From positions 682,001 through 746,000 of the forward strand of contig JADILM010000002.1 of assembly GCA_016617785.1 (NCBI GenBank): DNA of 64,000 nt. The letters are read 5' to 3'. Below are positions 35,494 to 47,079 of this stretch, piece by piece; positions within the stretch are counted from its first letter, which is position 1, and every line of letters begins with the position of its first letter. The DNA is from Sporobolomyces roseus (taxonomy: Eukaryota; Basidiomycota; Microbotryomycetes; Sporidiobolales; Sporidiobolaceae). The position numbers and the translations under genes were made by a program. The notes below the pieces were generated by a model that saw only the letters and a program-made list of their open reading frames with translations, was not told where the DNA came from and ran no database searches.

Positions 35494-37356
35494 CTACCAT
35501 TTCTCCAGCTCCTCGACATCGTCGTTCCAATCCGGATAGTTCTTCGACGACAGCGTAACAACCGTAACCTGTCTCTCGATTGAGACTCCAATATTTGATT
35601 GGCCCTCGTGATCGTTCCTATTCCGTGTCGTCAACTCGAGAGAATCGAAAGGAGTCTCACGACTTTCAGATTCTGGTTTCGTCGTGAGTCCAAAGAATGG
35701 TCGCATCGGTAGGGGGAGTTGAGCGGCAAGACTGAATTGTAGCTGAGTGTAGTGTTGTGACATTTCAGTTGCGGAAGGTGAAGATCTTGCGAAATCGATT
35801 GACGATGATTGATCAGGGATCGAAGATGTAGCGATGACTGAAGCTGAGGAAGGGGTCGAGCAAGCGTGTATGAGAAGCATGATTGAGATGGGTAGACCGA
35901 GGATTGCGATTGTATAGCTGTGAACTCGGGGAAGTTGGTGAGCGGTTGCAGACGAGCGAAGGAAACGAAAAGCTCACACTGGAAGGACGACTCCTAGCTC
36001 GTTCAATACCCCATCGACAAGCATTCGTTCGCAGTAGATACCGATCCAAACGCTGTGAATGCAGACAGCCGCTGTTGCATGACGAATCTCGTCAATATTG
36101 CAGTTCGAATCGAGGAGTCAAACGACTCACCCATCGACACAACGAAGCAGAACGAAAGACTCAGAAGCCAGCGTCTAGTCTTCCTGAACATCTCGATTCC
36201 GACTCCTTTCGAAGACCTTGAGCGGAGATCGGATATCGTCTTGTTGAGAGCTCGAGAGTAGAGGTATCCAACGAGTGCGAAAGCGAAGGTGAACGCAGCA
36301 CACCATCCAGCTAGTAAATAGTAGATACGTTGGAACCAGATCTTTGAATGCTCAAATGCACCGAGAGCGTCGAAGAGCAAAGGAGCGATTTCGCCGACGA
36401 CACTGAGATCGATCGCCTCGTTGGGATTCCATTCTGCCGCAGCTTTGGCGAGCATGGCATCCGTATTGAAGTAGTCGCCGACTCCTTTCTCGTAGCTGAT
36501 TGAGGCCCGGATGGCGAAAGGTAGAGTCGAACCGAGAATGACGAATGGGAGAAGGACTCCGAATGTGTTGACCAATCTTGCCGAGAGATACCACGGAGTA
36601 TGCGCTGTCTCTGACGAGTAGGTACGTAGATGCAAGATGTCTATGAGTTGACAGAAGTCAGCTTGGGGTGCGAAATCGGAAGGATGCGACGAACAGGTCA
36701 CCGAGAGACACCAAAGAGCTAGAGCTGCCGCTATTCCTCCAGGGAGCCTGTGAGAAGAGTTAGAGATCAGTCAAAGCGTAATCAGGGTGAGGTAAGATCG
36801 AGAAGTCCTTACCAAGGCAGAATATACGCGAGAAGCTTGTGTCGAACGAACTCTCCTTGATTCGACCTGTGCGCCATCCAGACAAAGATTTGCAGGGCTG
36901 AGAAGTAGGGTCAGTTGTGATACCCGGCACAATTTCAGGAGTCTGAACTCACTAATTGAAGTAATAGCGTCGAACCCTCCTTTTTGCGAAAGCATCGAGC
37001 CCAAGATGTAGCTCTGGCTGCCTGCCCTCACAACTCTATACAACCATAACGTCCCTCTCCTCCATCTGATCACGAAACCGGCGACAAAGATCCCGCTCAC
37101 GATTGCGAGAAGGACACTTCCGAGAATGAGGAGTGGATCTGCTGACTTTGGAGCTTTGTACGTGACCGATTTGGCGAGCTGCGATCGAAGAGCAAGGAAG
37201 GGATTGATCGGCGGCGGCACGAGCAAGAGCGCTCCTCTCTGTGGTCGAAGTGGGTTAGGGACGGATACGGGAGAAAGCGAGATGAGCCAGAAAACTTCTG
37301 CTTACGAGTATGAGCTCCATTCCTTCAACTGAATGTGGAGCTTTGGTGAGTGACAT
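35494..37356 (-). CDS. Seven-transmembrane family protein, copy A (unidentified)
   Basis: The function is unknown to me. The start ATG at 37356 opens MSLTKAPHSVEGMELIL, a tiny first exon ending CTC before donor GTAAGC. The next exon begins RGALLLVPPP. Hydrophobic segments in order are LLILGSVLLAIVSGIFVAGF followed by IRWRRGTLWLYRVVRA, one around 36955, PWLPGGIAAALALWCLSVT, TFGVLLPFVILGSTLPFAI, YLLAGWCAAFTFAFALVGYL, LLSLSFCFVVSM and a last one near 35890-35980. The cytosol-like tail has TPFDSLEL and VSIERQVTVVTL and ends EELEKW. Copies B and C at 60674 and 63029 share these landmarks and the intron after the first exon. The middle of the second intron set around 36950 is uncertain. Databases often carry vague names for such proteins, and I do not adopt one. 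Confidence 0.75.
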
Positions 37357-38067
37357 CCTTTTGAACTTGCTAGATGAGTGAGCGGAGTTTAGAGAAGTAG
37401 TCGGAAGTAGGTAAGAGAGCGATTTGGCCTGAAATCGCTTGTGTTCCGCTTCGGTAGGCTCGCGGTCGTCGATGGGATCCTCTTTGAGTCGAGCTGCTCC
37501 AGGCAGATGTATCGCCAGAAGAAAGCGGTATAAGGTGAAAGGAAACCCCTTGTTTTTCCGGAAATTCGTCGGGAAGAAGAAAGATAGATTTTTCATTCCG
37601 CGGATCAAACAAAGTTTGACGTACGTCGTCTCGCGTTGCTGGCGATCGAGCGGTGCCAGGGGCCCAGGGAGTCAGCTGTTCATGGAAACTTGTCAACAAA
37701 TCTACGTAAGCGGTGAAGGAAAAGTGGGTAGCTTACCAAAAGGGAGATTGACAGAACTAGGCAAGGTGCATACAAAGGTACAGATCGCGATTGACCACCA
37801 CAGCCTTATGGGCGTCAACGGCTCAGAGACAGAAGAATGAAAGCGTTCGAAGCGAGGGGGGAAAGGAGGAGGAGGAGAGGAATTCACGAAGCAGCAAATC
37901 TGAGAAACTGCTCGACCGTTATCTCTACAGCCCAATATATAGCCAAAGCACAGAACGGGAGTGTATGGTTCTAGAGAGGGAGAGGAGAAGTCCTCGTCGC
38001 TCTCGTCTCTTCCGACCTTTCTCAGCTCCACCTTTCCCACCTGGTGAACCAATGCTCGCTGCAGTGC
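37357..38067. promoter_or_regulatory. Divergent intergenic region between copy A and the Cid1-like gene
   Basis: About 710 bp separate two divergent start codons and should hold both promoters and leaders. Small open frames cross it on both strands with no recognisable domain. No clear motif was identified. Confidence 0.45.
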
Positions 38068-40786
38068 ATGCTTAGACTACGTAACTCGATCCTGAACACC
38101 TCTCGCACTACATCCAGCTGGTACAGCCTTCAGAAACTCATGTCATCAACTCCTAATCCTCCTCCAGCGTTTCAATCGACTACTACAGTATGGCCTATCC
38201 AGGGCAGCTCGAATGGGACGAAACCAGCTACAGAACCCTCTACAAAGTCAAAACCTCGCAACAGGAATCGAAAGAAGGCAGCAGCAGCAGCTGCCAATTC
38301 CTCTTCCTCATCATCTCTCCCTCCTCCCGTTCCATCCACCTCTACACGACCGAAACCGACTGCACAAGCTAGTCAAGAAACACATCGAACGAACATGCCT
38401 TGGAGAGGTTCGGGAAGAGGGAGAGGTAGAGGTGGAGCGCAACAAATTGGTTCGAGAGGGATCAGTACAGCAGCGGCACCTACGACGAAGGGGAATGGAA
38501 CTGGAGGAGACGATGGAGGCGTAAAAGTACAACGGACCGCTTTGTTTCAATCGGCGCAAGCTGGAGTCAATTCACGAAGAGGAGTTCAAACGGATTCGAC
38601 GAAACCCGGCGATGCAACCCCATCTCCCCTTCCACCTCTTCCTACACCTTCAGTATCGACATCAAGCTCAGCGGTAAACCGAGGTGGAGGAGGTGCGGGA
38701 AGTAGAGGAGCTGGTAGAGGCGCAGGCGGGAGAGGAAGAGGAAGAGGGAAACTTCGAGGTCCGCCGGGAGGAGATCGAGGGATGACTTTACTGGACAAGG
38801 TGAAGGCAGAAGCAGGAGAAGAGGATCTGGAGAAGCAGATTCATACGTTGTACGAGGTGAGTGTCCTCGTTCTACATCGAGCGATTTCGAGAACTGACCT
38901 AACTATCGCTATGTAGATGCAACGCCCTTCTCCCGAATCAGTCGCCGCTCGAGAGCACCTCATTTCCGAATTGACCGATTACCTGAATCGAGAACGTTTC
39001 CACTGGGGCCACCCTCATTCGCCGACAGCGATGCCGCTTTCGATCGAACCTTTCGGCTCGATTCGATTCGGATTAGGCACTTCAGGATCAGATCTCGACT
39101 TGTGCTTGCTCGACCCTTATCGACCGAATGGATTCGAAGAGAAGTGGTACTCGTCGAGGAAGGAACACATGCAAGATCTGCCGGATATCTATCAGATGCG
39201 AAAGATTGGGAATTCTCTGTATCGAGCTGGATTGGAGAATATTCATCCTATGTATGCTCATGCTTGTCTTGTCATCTCAACGAACGTCTCGCTGATCGTT
39301 GGCCAACATCCTTCGTAGTCCCGACGCTGCAGTACCGATTTGCAAATTCGAAGTTCAGATCGATGGTCAAACGATCCAAGCAGATCTCAACACCAACGAG
39401 CGATTGGGTAAGCCCGACGTTCTACTCCATCCCTTGAAGCGAAAAGCTGATCGATCCTTCCCCCATTGCAGGTGTTTACAACTCTCGACTCCTCAATTCC
39501 TACTGTAACCTTCATCCTCTCGTTCGACCTCTCTCCGTCTTCATCAAGTTTTGGGCATCTCAACGAGGTCTCAACAATCCTTCCGGCGATCGAGACGGCA
39601 TCGTGACATTCTCTTCCTACACTCTCATTCTCCTCGTCATCGCATACCTTCAAAAGATCAAGCTCCTCCCGAATCTTCAAGACGAAGAACTCATCTCTTC
39701 GACCGAAACTGAACGTTCCCGATTCTTCTCGACCCCGAAAGCCTACAGTCGTCGAGGAAAACTCAAGCATTTGATCAGGAGTGTCGGATGGGACGTTACT
39801 TTCGTCGAATACGAGGAGGCACCCGAAGGATTCGAAGCTAGTCCCCAGTCTCTCGTCGAGTTGGCGAGAGGCTTCTTTCACCATTTCGGGGAGGAGTTCG
39901 ATGTCAAGAAGGATGTGGTCAGTATCGCGAATGGTGAACCTTTCGCTCGTGAACGACCATTCGGTCAACCTATTCCTCGACCCGATCAACAAGACGCACA
40001 ACAAGTAGGAGGAGAAGCAGCTGAAGGGGAAGTGTCGAAGGCAGAGCGAGTTCGACAAGAGATGGAGGATATGGCATTGGAAGCGTTTGCCGATGAGGAA
40101 TCAGCACAAGCCAAGGTCACGGAAGGAGGAGGACAGTTGGATGATCCGCTCGCCGAGACTGACGCGATCGCACAAGCTCAATCCGAACTCGACGAAGAAC
40201 GAACGAAGGCAGATCAAGCGAGACCGGTCTCTCGAGCAAACTCTCGCTCTTCTTCCCCGATTCCGTATGGAGACTTTTCGGAACCCGAGAAATGGACGGA
40301 GCACATGATTGTCGTTCAGGACCCTTTCATCTTGACGAGGAACTGCGCCGGGAACGTCAGACCTGATTGGGTTGAGGAATTGAGAATTGTGAGGTTTCCT
40401 GAATACTCCACTCGTTGTTCAGCTACTAACGAGTGAACGGTTCTGGTTCCTCACAGCAAATGCGAAGAGCGCGAGATCTCATCGATGAGAATGCCCCTCT
40501 GTCCAAGATCTGTCTCCATCAATATTCGGATCCAGATTATCTCCCGATCGCGTTCAAGAAGGTTCGAGCGAAAGCGGCGGAACAGAAGAAGAAGCAAGAT
40601 GAAGCGATGGAGAAGCGAAGGGAAGCTCAAGAGAAGTTGGCAAAGGAGCAAGAGGAAGCGAAGAGAGTGAAAGAGGAGGAGAACTTGAAGAGTGAGAAAG
40701 GTGGAGAAGAGGAGACAGCGGTTCCAAACGAAGAAGAGAGTGCAGACAAGATTGAGGAAGAAGCAGTACTCCCTGCAGGTCAGTGA
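38068..40786 (+). CDS. Cid1/Trf-type poly(A) polymerase or terminal uridylyltransferase
   Basis: These enzymes add A or U tails to RNA 3' ends and steer RNA decay or activation. The first ATG is at 38068 (MLRLRNSILNTS, presequence-like); a second in-frame ATG at 38140 (MSSTPNPPPAF) may be the cytosolic start. A long disordered N-terminus holds RGG-type tracts (GSGRGRGRGG and later RGAGGRGRGRGK). The catalytic core begins near 38925. FGLGTSGSDLDLCL carries the G-S and two metal aspartates, QADLN the third. LGVYNSRLLNSYCNLHPLVR and VFIKFWASQRGLN are typical of the family, followed by a PAP-associated region around 39600-39900. The tail after EHMIVVQDPFIL ends in a long charged helix rich in K and E. 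The nucleotide preference cannot be told from sequence alone. Confidence 0.85.
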
Positions 40787-41051
40787 GTGGTGGTCAGATG
40801 ATCGACTAAAAAACAGTTTAGAGTCTCTCTCAGAAATGTGTAATCCTTGTAGCTAGTCTTTTCGTTTTATTTGCAATTCTGCTTTGTTATACAGTGTGTA
40901 CAAGGCTTTGACAGAGGAAGAGAGTTAGAGATGAAGATGTGGTTGGAGTGAGAGTTGGAGGCAGAAGAGCACAAACTCAGCTCGTCTTGACTTCCTCTTC
41001 CGCTGTGCTCTCGCTAACCCGCAAGTTCGCCAACTCCCTTTGACCGACACC

Positions 41052-42059
41052 ATGGTAAGTTATCTATTAGCTATGCGCCCTCTCACTCCTCTAGTCCGAC
41101 TCCTTGCAAGTTGAACAAGATTCAAAGTTACAAGTTTCAGCAAATTCAATCAATCGACTCGAATCTCACTACAACTGTCAGAGGGGAGACTGTGGATGGG
41201 GTAGAATGGATAATGAAGGTTATTAGAACAGAATGGGACCAGGAACGATAGCTACAGAGTGGATAATGGATGGGATTAGGATTCACTCAGTCTCCTCAAC
41301 TTTCAAGCCAGCCAACTTCAACCCACAACACAAACCACAGCTCGCTCGACTGGATGAGCAGCAGGAACAACTTCTAAAATTGAGATCAGAAACAGAGGGA
41401 ATTGACGCTGGTTGTATTGGTGTTCAATAGGACCCCTCCGGTGCTGTTACTATTAGGACTCGCAAGTTCATCACCAACCGTCTCCTTCAAAGGAAGCAGA
41501 TGGTTGTCGATGTTCTTCACCCTACCCGTGCCAACGTCTCGAAAGACGAACTCCGTGACAAGCTCGCGACTATGTACAAGGCCCCCAAGGAACAAGTCAT
41601 CGTCTTCGGTTTCCGTACCCAGTTCGGTGGAGGAAAGTCGACCGGTTTCGCTTTGATCTACGATTCGAAAGAGTCGCTCAAGTTCGAACCCCGTTACCGT
41701 CTCGTTCGAGTAAGTTCACCCATTCCCTCTTTCCACTCTCTCTGTCCAATGCTAATCTCGGCCCCCCTCTCTCTTCTTACTATAGTTCGGTCTCGCCGCC
41801 AAGAGGGAGCGAACTGGACGTAAGCTCCGCAAGGAACGCAAGAACCGCTCCAAGAAGTTCCGAGGTAAGTTGAAACTTTCTCACCTCTCTCGCTTGCTGT
41901 CGACAGCAACTTCCGCTCATCACTTCCCCCACTATCTTACTCTCGCTCTACAGGTGTTGCCAAGACCAAGAAGGCCGATGCTGGTAAGTGTCTACTCTCA
42001 TCAGTGTCGAATGCCGAATGCTCATCATTTGTTTCTCGTAAACAGGAAAGAAGAAGTAA
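41052..42059 (+). CDS. RPS24: 40S ribosomal protein S24 (eS24)
   Basis: This is a small ribosomal subunit protein. The first exon is only the start codon ATG (41052-41054), followed directly by donor GTAAGT. A 376-nt intron ends TTCAATAG at 41430. Exon 2 begins [19 protein letters not shown] and continues through [36 protein letters not shown] and [17 protein letters not shown]. The next exons give [21 protein letters not shown] and [13 protein letters not shown], with the stop at 42059. The length of about 135 residues is typical. The leader upstream (about 40985-41050) is pyrimidine-rich, as is common for ribosomal protein promoters and leaders. An ATG-only first exon is a known habit of ribosomal protein genes. 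Confidence 0.96.
41055..41430 (+). other. Unusually long first intron of RPS24
   Basis: At 376 nt this intron is five to eight times longer than most introns in the window. It is AT-richer than the flanks and contains a near-repeat (GTGGATGGGGTAGAATGGATAATG and GTGGATAATGGATGGGA type segments around 41190-41275). First introns of ribosomal protein genes often carry regulatory elements or small nucleolar RNAs, but I could not find a convincing box C/D or H/ACA layout. Confidence 0.6.
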
Positions 42060-42502
42060 ACGGGATATTAGCGTTGTACACGTGCCGGTTGTTACTTGGA
42101 AACGAGATCTTGGGTTGCGAAAAAAAAAAAGGCAGAAGTTGGGAGAGCGGAGTGCGAGAGAGGAGTATCGTCATTTGCGGAATGCAGCGATCTTCTCCCG
42201 TCGAATGGCTATCAGTTGACGGGCGACACGAGAGGGGAGACACTCATCAGGAAGATGTGTACAGCGTCGAAGAGTTTCGTCAAATTTCCTATTCCACGAC
42301 AATTCTTCACCATCCCTCCTCCCCTTCCACCGACTCCTCGATCTCTCTCGTTCACTCGACTCGGTTTGCATGCGTCACTTCGGTTCCAACGCTGGAGATC
42401 TGTCGCTCCGCTGAATCCGAATGCTCTGTGCATTTCACAAGATTCCCTCTCTCTAGCTGCTAGTCCTGCTGCTTGATAGGTAACATCCGTTCTTGTTCCT
42501 CC
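42060..42502. other. Convergent 3' region of RPS24 and the next gene
   Basis: About 440 bp lie between two convergent stop codons. A run of nine or more A at 42121-42131 is present. No gene seen. Confidence 0.5.
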
Positions 42503-44091
42503 TCACTCTATACCTAATTTACACCAACAAACCTCGAGAATGCCCAAGCAACTCGCCTCGACCTTTTCTCCAATCCTTTCATCGACTCCTCCTCGAGCAA
42601 GCACTCGACTCAATCCTCTCACGGACTCTTGCAGTCGAACCTGACAGCGTGCATCGTGCGGCGCGGCGAGTCGGGAGAGGAAGACGTTCAAGCAGCCGAA
42701 GAGAGCATCGAAGTGCATCGTTTGCGAAGACGAAGGGGCACCGGGAGAGGCTGAAGTGCTGTTGACTGCCGAAGCGAGCGATTCTATTCGAGCTGTGAGG
42801 TCTTCGAGAAGCGCAGCGATGAGTTCGGGAAAGAATCTTGGTAGCGCGTTGAGAACGTCGAGAACGAGATTCGCAAGCCGGATCGAATGAGCCCCGAACC
42901 TTGACGGAAGCGAGAGCGACGAGCGTATCAGAGTGATCAGAAGCTAAGCTTCGTATATCAAATGAGTGGGCGAACGGAGCTTGTGTTCGATCAGGTTTAA
43001 AACGTACCCTTGAGAGTTCGTCGTTCTCTTCCGCCGCTCGTGAAGAGGAGCCCTCCCTCGAAACGACTCCCTGAGCTCCTCCTCCTTCGACACTCGAGAT
43101 GTTCGATTGGGAGAAGCGCACTGACAAGCCGACGATGAATGGTAGCACCGTCTCGACTGAAGCGACGACCGCCTCGAATCGAACGCTTTGACTTTCGACT
43201 CCAGGTCTCGCAACTTCTTGCTCGATTTCGTTCCCTATTCGTTGCTCGAAAACTTTGACTCGTTGGAGGAGTGTCTTTTGTTGATCAGCGGATAGAGAAA
43301 TCGAGTAGAGCGAAGAAACGGGAATGTCGACAGAGCTTGATTCGACCGTGTTGTTTTCGTGAGGCCAAAGTATCGACAGAACGTTTCGTAGAGCCGAGTA
43401 GACGTCAGGAGAGACTGTATGAGATGAGAGAGAGGATCTGAGTGAAAGAAGTGACGACCACGTGAGCGAAGGCGCAAGAAGAAACGAACGAAGATTCGCT
43501 GCTTGTCGCAGATCGCTGACGAGCGGTCTCCTGCACGACTGATCTGAACAGCGAGGTAGTATCCTTTGTCAGCTCGGATCCTATAGAGCGAAGTAAGCTC
43601 AAAGGGTGCTCACTTGGCTCTTCATTTCCATTTCCGATTCCCTCTCGATCCTTGTGAGTTATCCTTCGAGTCGCGGTTCGTCCATAGATACCTGTGAGTG
43701 TCGATATTCAACGCGAGCTCTCTGAATACAGATTAGAGTCGAGGATTGAGAGACCCACCCAAACTCTGAGTTCCCTCATCTCGCGAGATCGCTTCTTGTC
43801 GTAGTTCAGACAGATAATCTATGTTGAGCTCGCAGACGGTTCGTGAGGTAGATCAGAGATATTGTAGACCCGTAGACTGACCAGCGAGGGAAGTTGAATC
43901 GGGTTTGGTTTCGAGGATGAGAAGAGCCTGTTCAGTCGATTGAGGGGTCAGAGAGGGTCCTTCGCGCTTGTAGTGAGCTCACTAGAGCTATCCGGAGCGA
44001 GAAAGCTTGAGAAGAGGGCATTCGAGCGAGATAGTGAAGGAAGAGAGAAGAGAGAAGAAAAACAAATCACTTTCTCTCGAGCCTTCGACAT
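42503..44091 (-). CDS. Unidentified alpha-helical, possibly armadillo/HEAT-like protein
   Basis: I do not recognise this gene. A consistent model starts at the ATG at 44091 (MSKAREK), with introns joining ALLILETKPDSTSLAG, then DYLSELRQEAISRDEGTQSLG, then IYGRTATRRITHKDREG. A ~70-nt intron near 43555-43620 leads into a long open exon down to about 42990 (SCRRPLVSDLRQAANLRSF onward). The last exon encodes VRLANLVLDVLNALPRFFPE and ends CWCKLGIE at 42503. The product is near 440-450 residues, rich in leucine and serine, without membrane segments or a signal peptide, and looks like stacked helices. A cytosolic or nuclear scaffold is plausible. Frame continuity across four or five introns with normal splice signals supports a real gene; the exact joins are uncertain. 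Confidence 0.6.
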
Positions 44092-44346
44092 TGAGGTTCA
44101 GTTGAAGTGGTATGTTTGACAAATGCAGTATAGTTGTAAAGTAAAGGCAGGAACGAACGAGATTCGGCTAAAGAGCGTGTGAGGGAGAGAGGGAACAAAG
44201 TCTACAGAAACGCTACGACGAAAAAATGGAGCGAAACGATATTAGAGGGGAAAGCTAAAAGGGGAATAGGAAAGGAACAACTAGCGACCAGCGTGGAAAT
44301 GCGAAAGAGACACAGAGAACAGCGAGAGAAGAGATGGAAAGGGAAT

Positions 44347-45917
44347 CTATAGGTTTGCTTTGAGGTCTGCTTTTTTGTCGATCGTACCTGCAGGTGCGAT
44401 TTTTCCGGAGGTGAACTACAATCAAGGAGCAAAGAGTCAGTATTGCGATAGAATGAGATAGCAAGCGCAAAAGAAACACACCTCAGTCCCAAAGACGGAG
44501 TCCCAAAAGGAAGAGGTTACGCCTATTTCGAAAAACTCAAGTCAGCTGCTGAAAAGTAGATATGTAGAGGAGAGGAGCCGAACTAACCGTATCCAAGGTT
44601 GGGCTCCTTGTAGTGATGTTCCATATGCCAAGACTTCTGCTTCTTGATGTACTATTCGAGTTTCGCAAGGAAAAGCGTCAGTCGGACGATTCCGATCAAA
44701 GGTCGAGTCAAAGTAAAAGTTCGTACAGCAGGTAACTTGCTGTGATGCATAGCGTAGTGTAGCATGTCGTAAGCTACGTAAAAGGCGAAAGATCCTGCGA
44801 TTATGCCATTCGCCATCCAATTCGGGAAGATCGAGTGGGCCAATTTAGTGAATGGTGTTTGTAAAGCGGCGAAGAGGATTGGTGGCATGACTAGTCGCAT
44901 CCTGTCCATGGGTACATAATGATGTATCCCATGAAGCAGGAAGTGCAACATGAGGAAGAAGGGTTTGTCGGGGAGAATTTCTTCAACGTGGAAGACGAAT
45001 CGATGCATGACATATTCAAGGATCTGTTTCAAGCAATCCCGGTCAGCTCAGCACGACGAGGGATAGGCAGAGAGAGGTATTTCGCACGGTCCAAATGATA
45101 TTTCCAACGAGGAAACAAATTCCAGTTCGTTGAAAAGCGGTTGCAAGAGCGAGACCGGCTCCAGTTTGTTGAACGATCGATTGACGGAAGATGTAACAAG
45201 TGATGGGGACCCAGATGATCGGTACGACATACCAAGCCGTCATCGTAAAGACTTCGAGGTAAGATGGTCCGAACAAACGAGCGGGTCGGGGAATGTGCCT
45301 ATATGAGCGGGCATCGGTCAGCTCATCCTCCTTGCAGTCGTGAAGACAGAGAGTACTTACCTAGGTTGGTGAACTTGTTGAAGGTAGAAACTTTTCGAAA
45401 ATTCCGAATTCCAAACTTGCATAATCAAAGGACGATCCAAATCCAAGAACTGATTCTTCTCCCAATCACTCCTCTCATCTGTATCTGTCGGTTCCCACCC
45501 GTCCTCGTACTCGAACTCTGGATTCGTGATCGCTTCTCCCGAAACGATTCGACCGATTTGATACTCGTTCAAGACTGAGTAGGCCGAATCCGAGTGACTG
45601 TGTTCGATGGGGTCTTCCATAACTTGTTCGACATCCTTTCCGGCGTACTGAGTGATGAGTTCATCTCCCCCTGGATGATCTTCTAAGAATCGAGTAACCT
45701 AAAAAACACAGCAAACGAAATTGCAAGCGAGACGTGTTCCAGAATCAGCGAGACTGTACGGACGCGTGTTGAATACACATAGAATGAATGATAGAACTCA
45801 CATCGTACACTTTGCCCTTGTAAGTGACCCAACAATCTGTGGCCGAGGAGTGTGCTTCGACATCTTCTTGAGTGTAGATCCTGTTCCTCTTTGCGGCTCG
45901 TTGATCGGCTAGACTCA
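44347..45917 (-). CDS. SCS7: Sphingolipid fatty acid 2-hydroxylase (Scs7/FA2H type)
   Basis: This ER enzyme 2-hydroxylates the very-long-chain fatty acid of ceramides. The start ATG at 45917 opens MSLADQRAAKRNRIYTQEDV. An N-terminal cytochrome b5 domain follows, with its heme histidines in FLEDHPGGDE and IEHSHSDSAY. The membrane part has PSYLEVFTMTAWYVVPIIWV and later hydrophobic stretches. The di-iron histidine clusters are HRFVFHVEE, HFLLHGIHH, HYAMHH and HMEHHY, in the order of the fatty acid hydroxylase superfamily. The C-terminus is SSFWDSVFGTE, then DKKADLKANL with the stop at 44347. The full-length product is about 375 residues. All metal ligands seem intact. Confidence 0.93.
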
Positions 45918-46289
45918 TGACTGGCTAGCTAGATAATGTTCTGTCGGTTTTGGTCGGTAAAGTAGAGAGTAGAGAGGAGAAAGAGAGTGGCGATGTTTGA
46001 AGGAAATTGCTTCGAAAAACTTTCGGAAGGACCACCCGCTGAACTTCGCGAAACCCCTCGCAAACAATACTAGCTCCAATCTGACCGCTTTCAAACACAC
46101 TTTGATTGCCTTCTATTTATGTACAAAAATCATCCGAAAAATCATCGAAATTCCGCCATATCCCTCCAATATCCCTCGCATGTGAATGAATCGTTCCATC
46201 AACTCGTCCAAAGCGTGATACCTTCCACCCAGTAGCCGGTACAATCTAGTAACGTCGCCAGAGATAGGCGCAGGCGATTAACCGACTTC
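45918..46289. other. Intergenic region upstream of SCS7
   Basis: This 372-bp stretch separates the SCS7 start from the tubulin cofactor A stop, both on the minus strand. It should include the SCS7 promoter. I see no gene. Confidence 0.5.
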
Positions 46290-46850
46290 TACTCGGGTTT
46301 CGCAGCCTTGAGTGCTTGTTCAGCTTTTGAGAACTCTTCCGTCGATCGAACGTCGTCCTCCGCGCTCGCCTATCGTTGCCATCATGTCGAAGAGCGATCA
46401 GCACCGACTTTCAAGGTCGAACGAGTCACGAAGAGAGGAGCATGAGAGAGGACAACTGACGACGAGTTCTTCCAAATCGTCTACTGCTTTCGCTAATCGT
46501 TTCTCTGAATCCGGAATCATTTGCAAGCTATCCGCATGTACTTTACGCTGTGTGCATATCGAAACGAGGTCAGCGCATCTTACTTCACGGGTGAGAGAGA
46601 GTGCGACACCTTACAGCTTGTCTGACCTCATACTCGTCCTCCCCGTTCTTTTCCATCGTATCTGCCCTCTGTTTCGTTTGCGCAGCTTCCTTCTGATAGG
46701 ATGCAACCTCCTTGACGAGCCTTGAATGTCGAGAATGAAAGGTATAAAGTTGAGTGAGGAAATGATCAAGAGAAACTAGCGAGATGAGGTCGAGACTGAC
46801 CTGTTGACGACTCCAGTCTTGATTGATAGTTGTCTCGTAGTGTTTGACAT
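46290..46850 (-). CDS. Tubulin-specific chaperone A (cofactor A/Rbl2)
   Basis: Cofactor A holds beta-tubulin during tubulin folding in the cytosol. The start ATG at 46850 opens MSNTTRQLSIKTGVVNR. The next exon is LVKEVASYQKEAAQTKQRAD, then KNGEDEYEVRQA, then RKVHADSLQMIPDSEKRLA with AVDDLEELV. A last exon reads ASAEDDVRSTEEFSKAEQA and stops at 46290. The product of about 110 residues is a helical bundle of the usual size. The in-frame upstream extension to 46964 is not needed. Confidence 0.9.
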
Positions 46851-47079
46851 GTTACGAGTTGGAGTCTGAGCTAGTGAGAGTAAAGAGAGAGAAGGTTCAA
46901 CAAGCAGACGACTTACTCTCCTACATCTCACTCCATTACACAGAATACTCTCAAATACAGCCATCCTATCTCTAGCTCAAGGTCTACGCCCTTGTCGATC
47001 AAATCTCTCCTCCTTGAATTTCCCCCACTTCCTCCCTCTTGCCTCCTCCTCCTCCTCTCCTCCTCTCTCAATCTAGAGG

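Noticed and set aside
38044..38067. Upstream start of the Cid1-like gene
   Set aside because: The frame opens with GTG; the first ATG is at 38068.
41055..41430. Intronic snoRNA in RPS24
   Set aside because: I looked for box C/D (TGATGA with CTGA) and H/ACA layouts and found only partial matches. Not enough to call.
42579..43148. Minus-strand open frame of 189 codons
   Set aside because: Its first part is coding in the 42503-44091 gene, but beyond the intron it is in the wrong frame; the true last exon ends CWCKLGIE at 42503.
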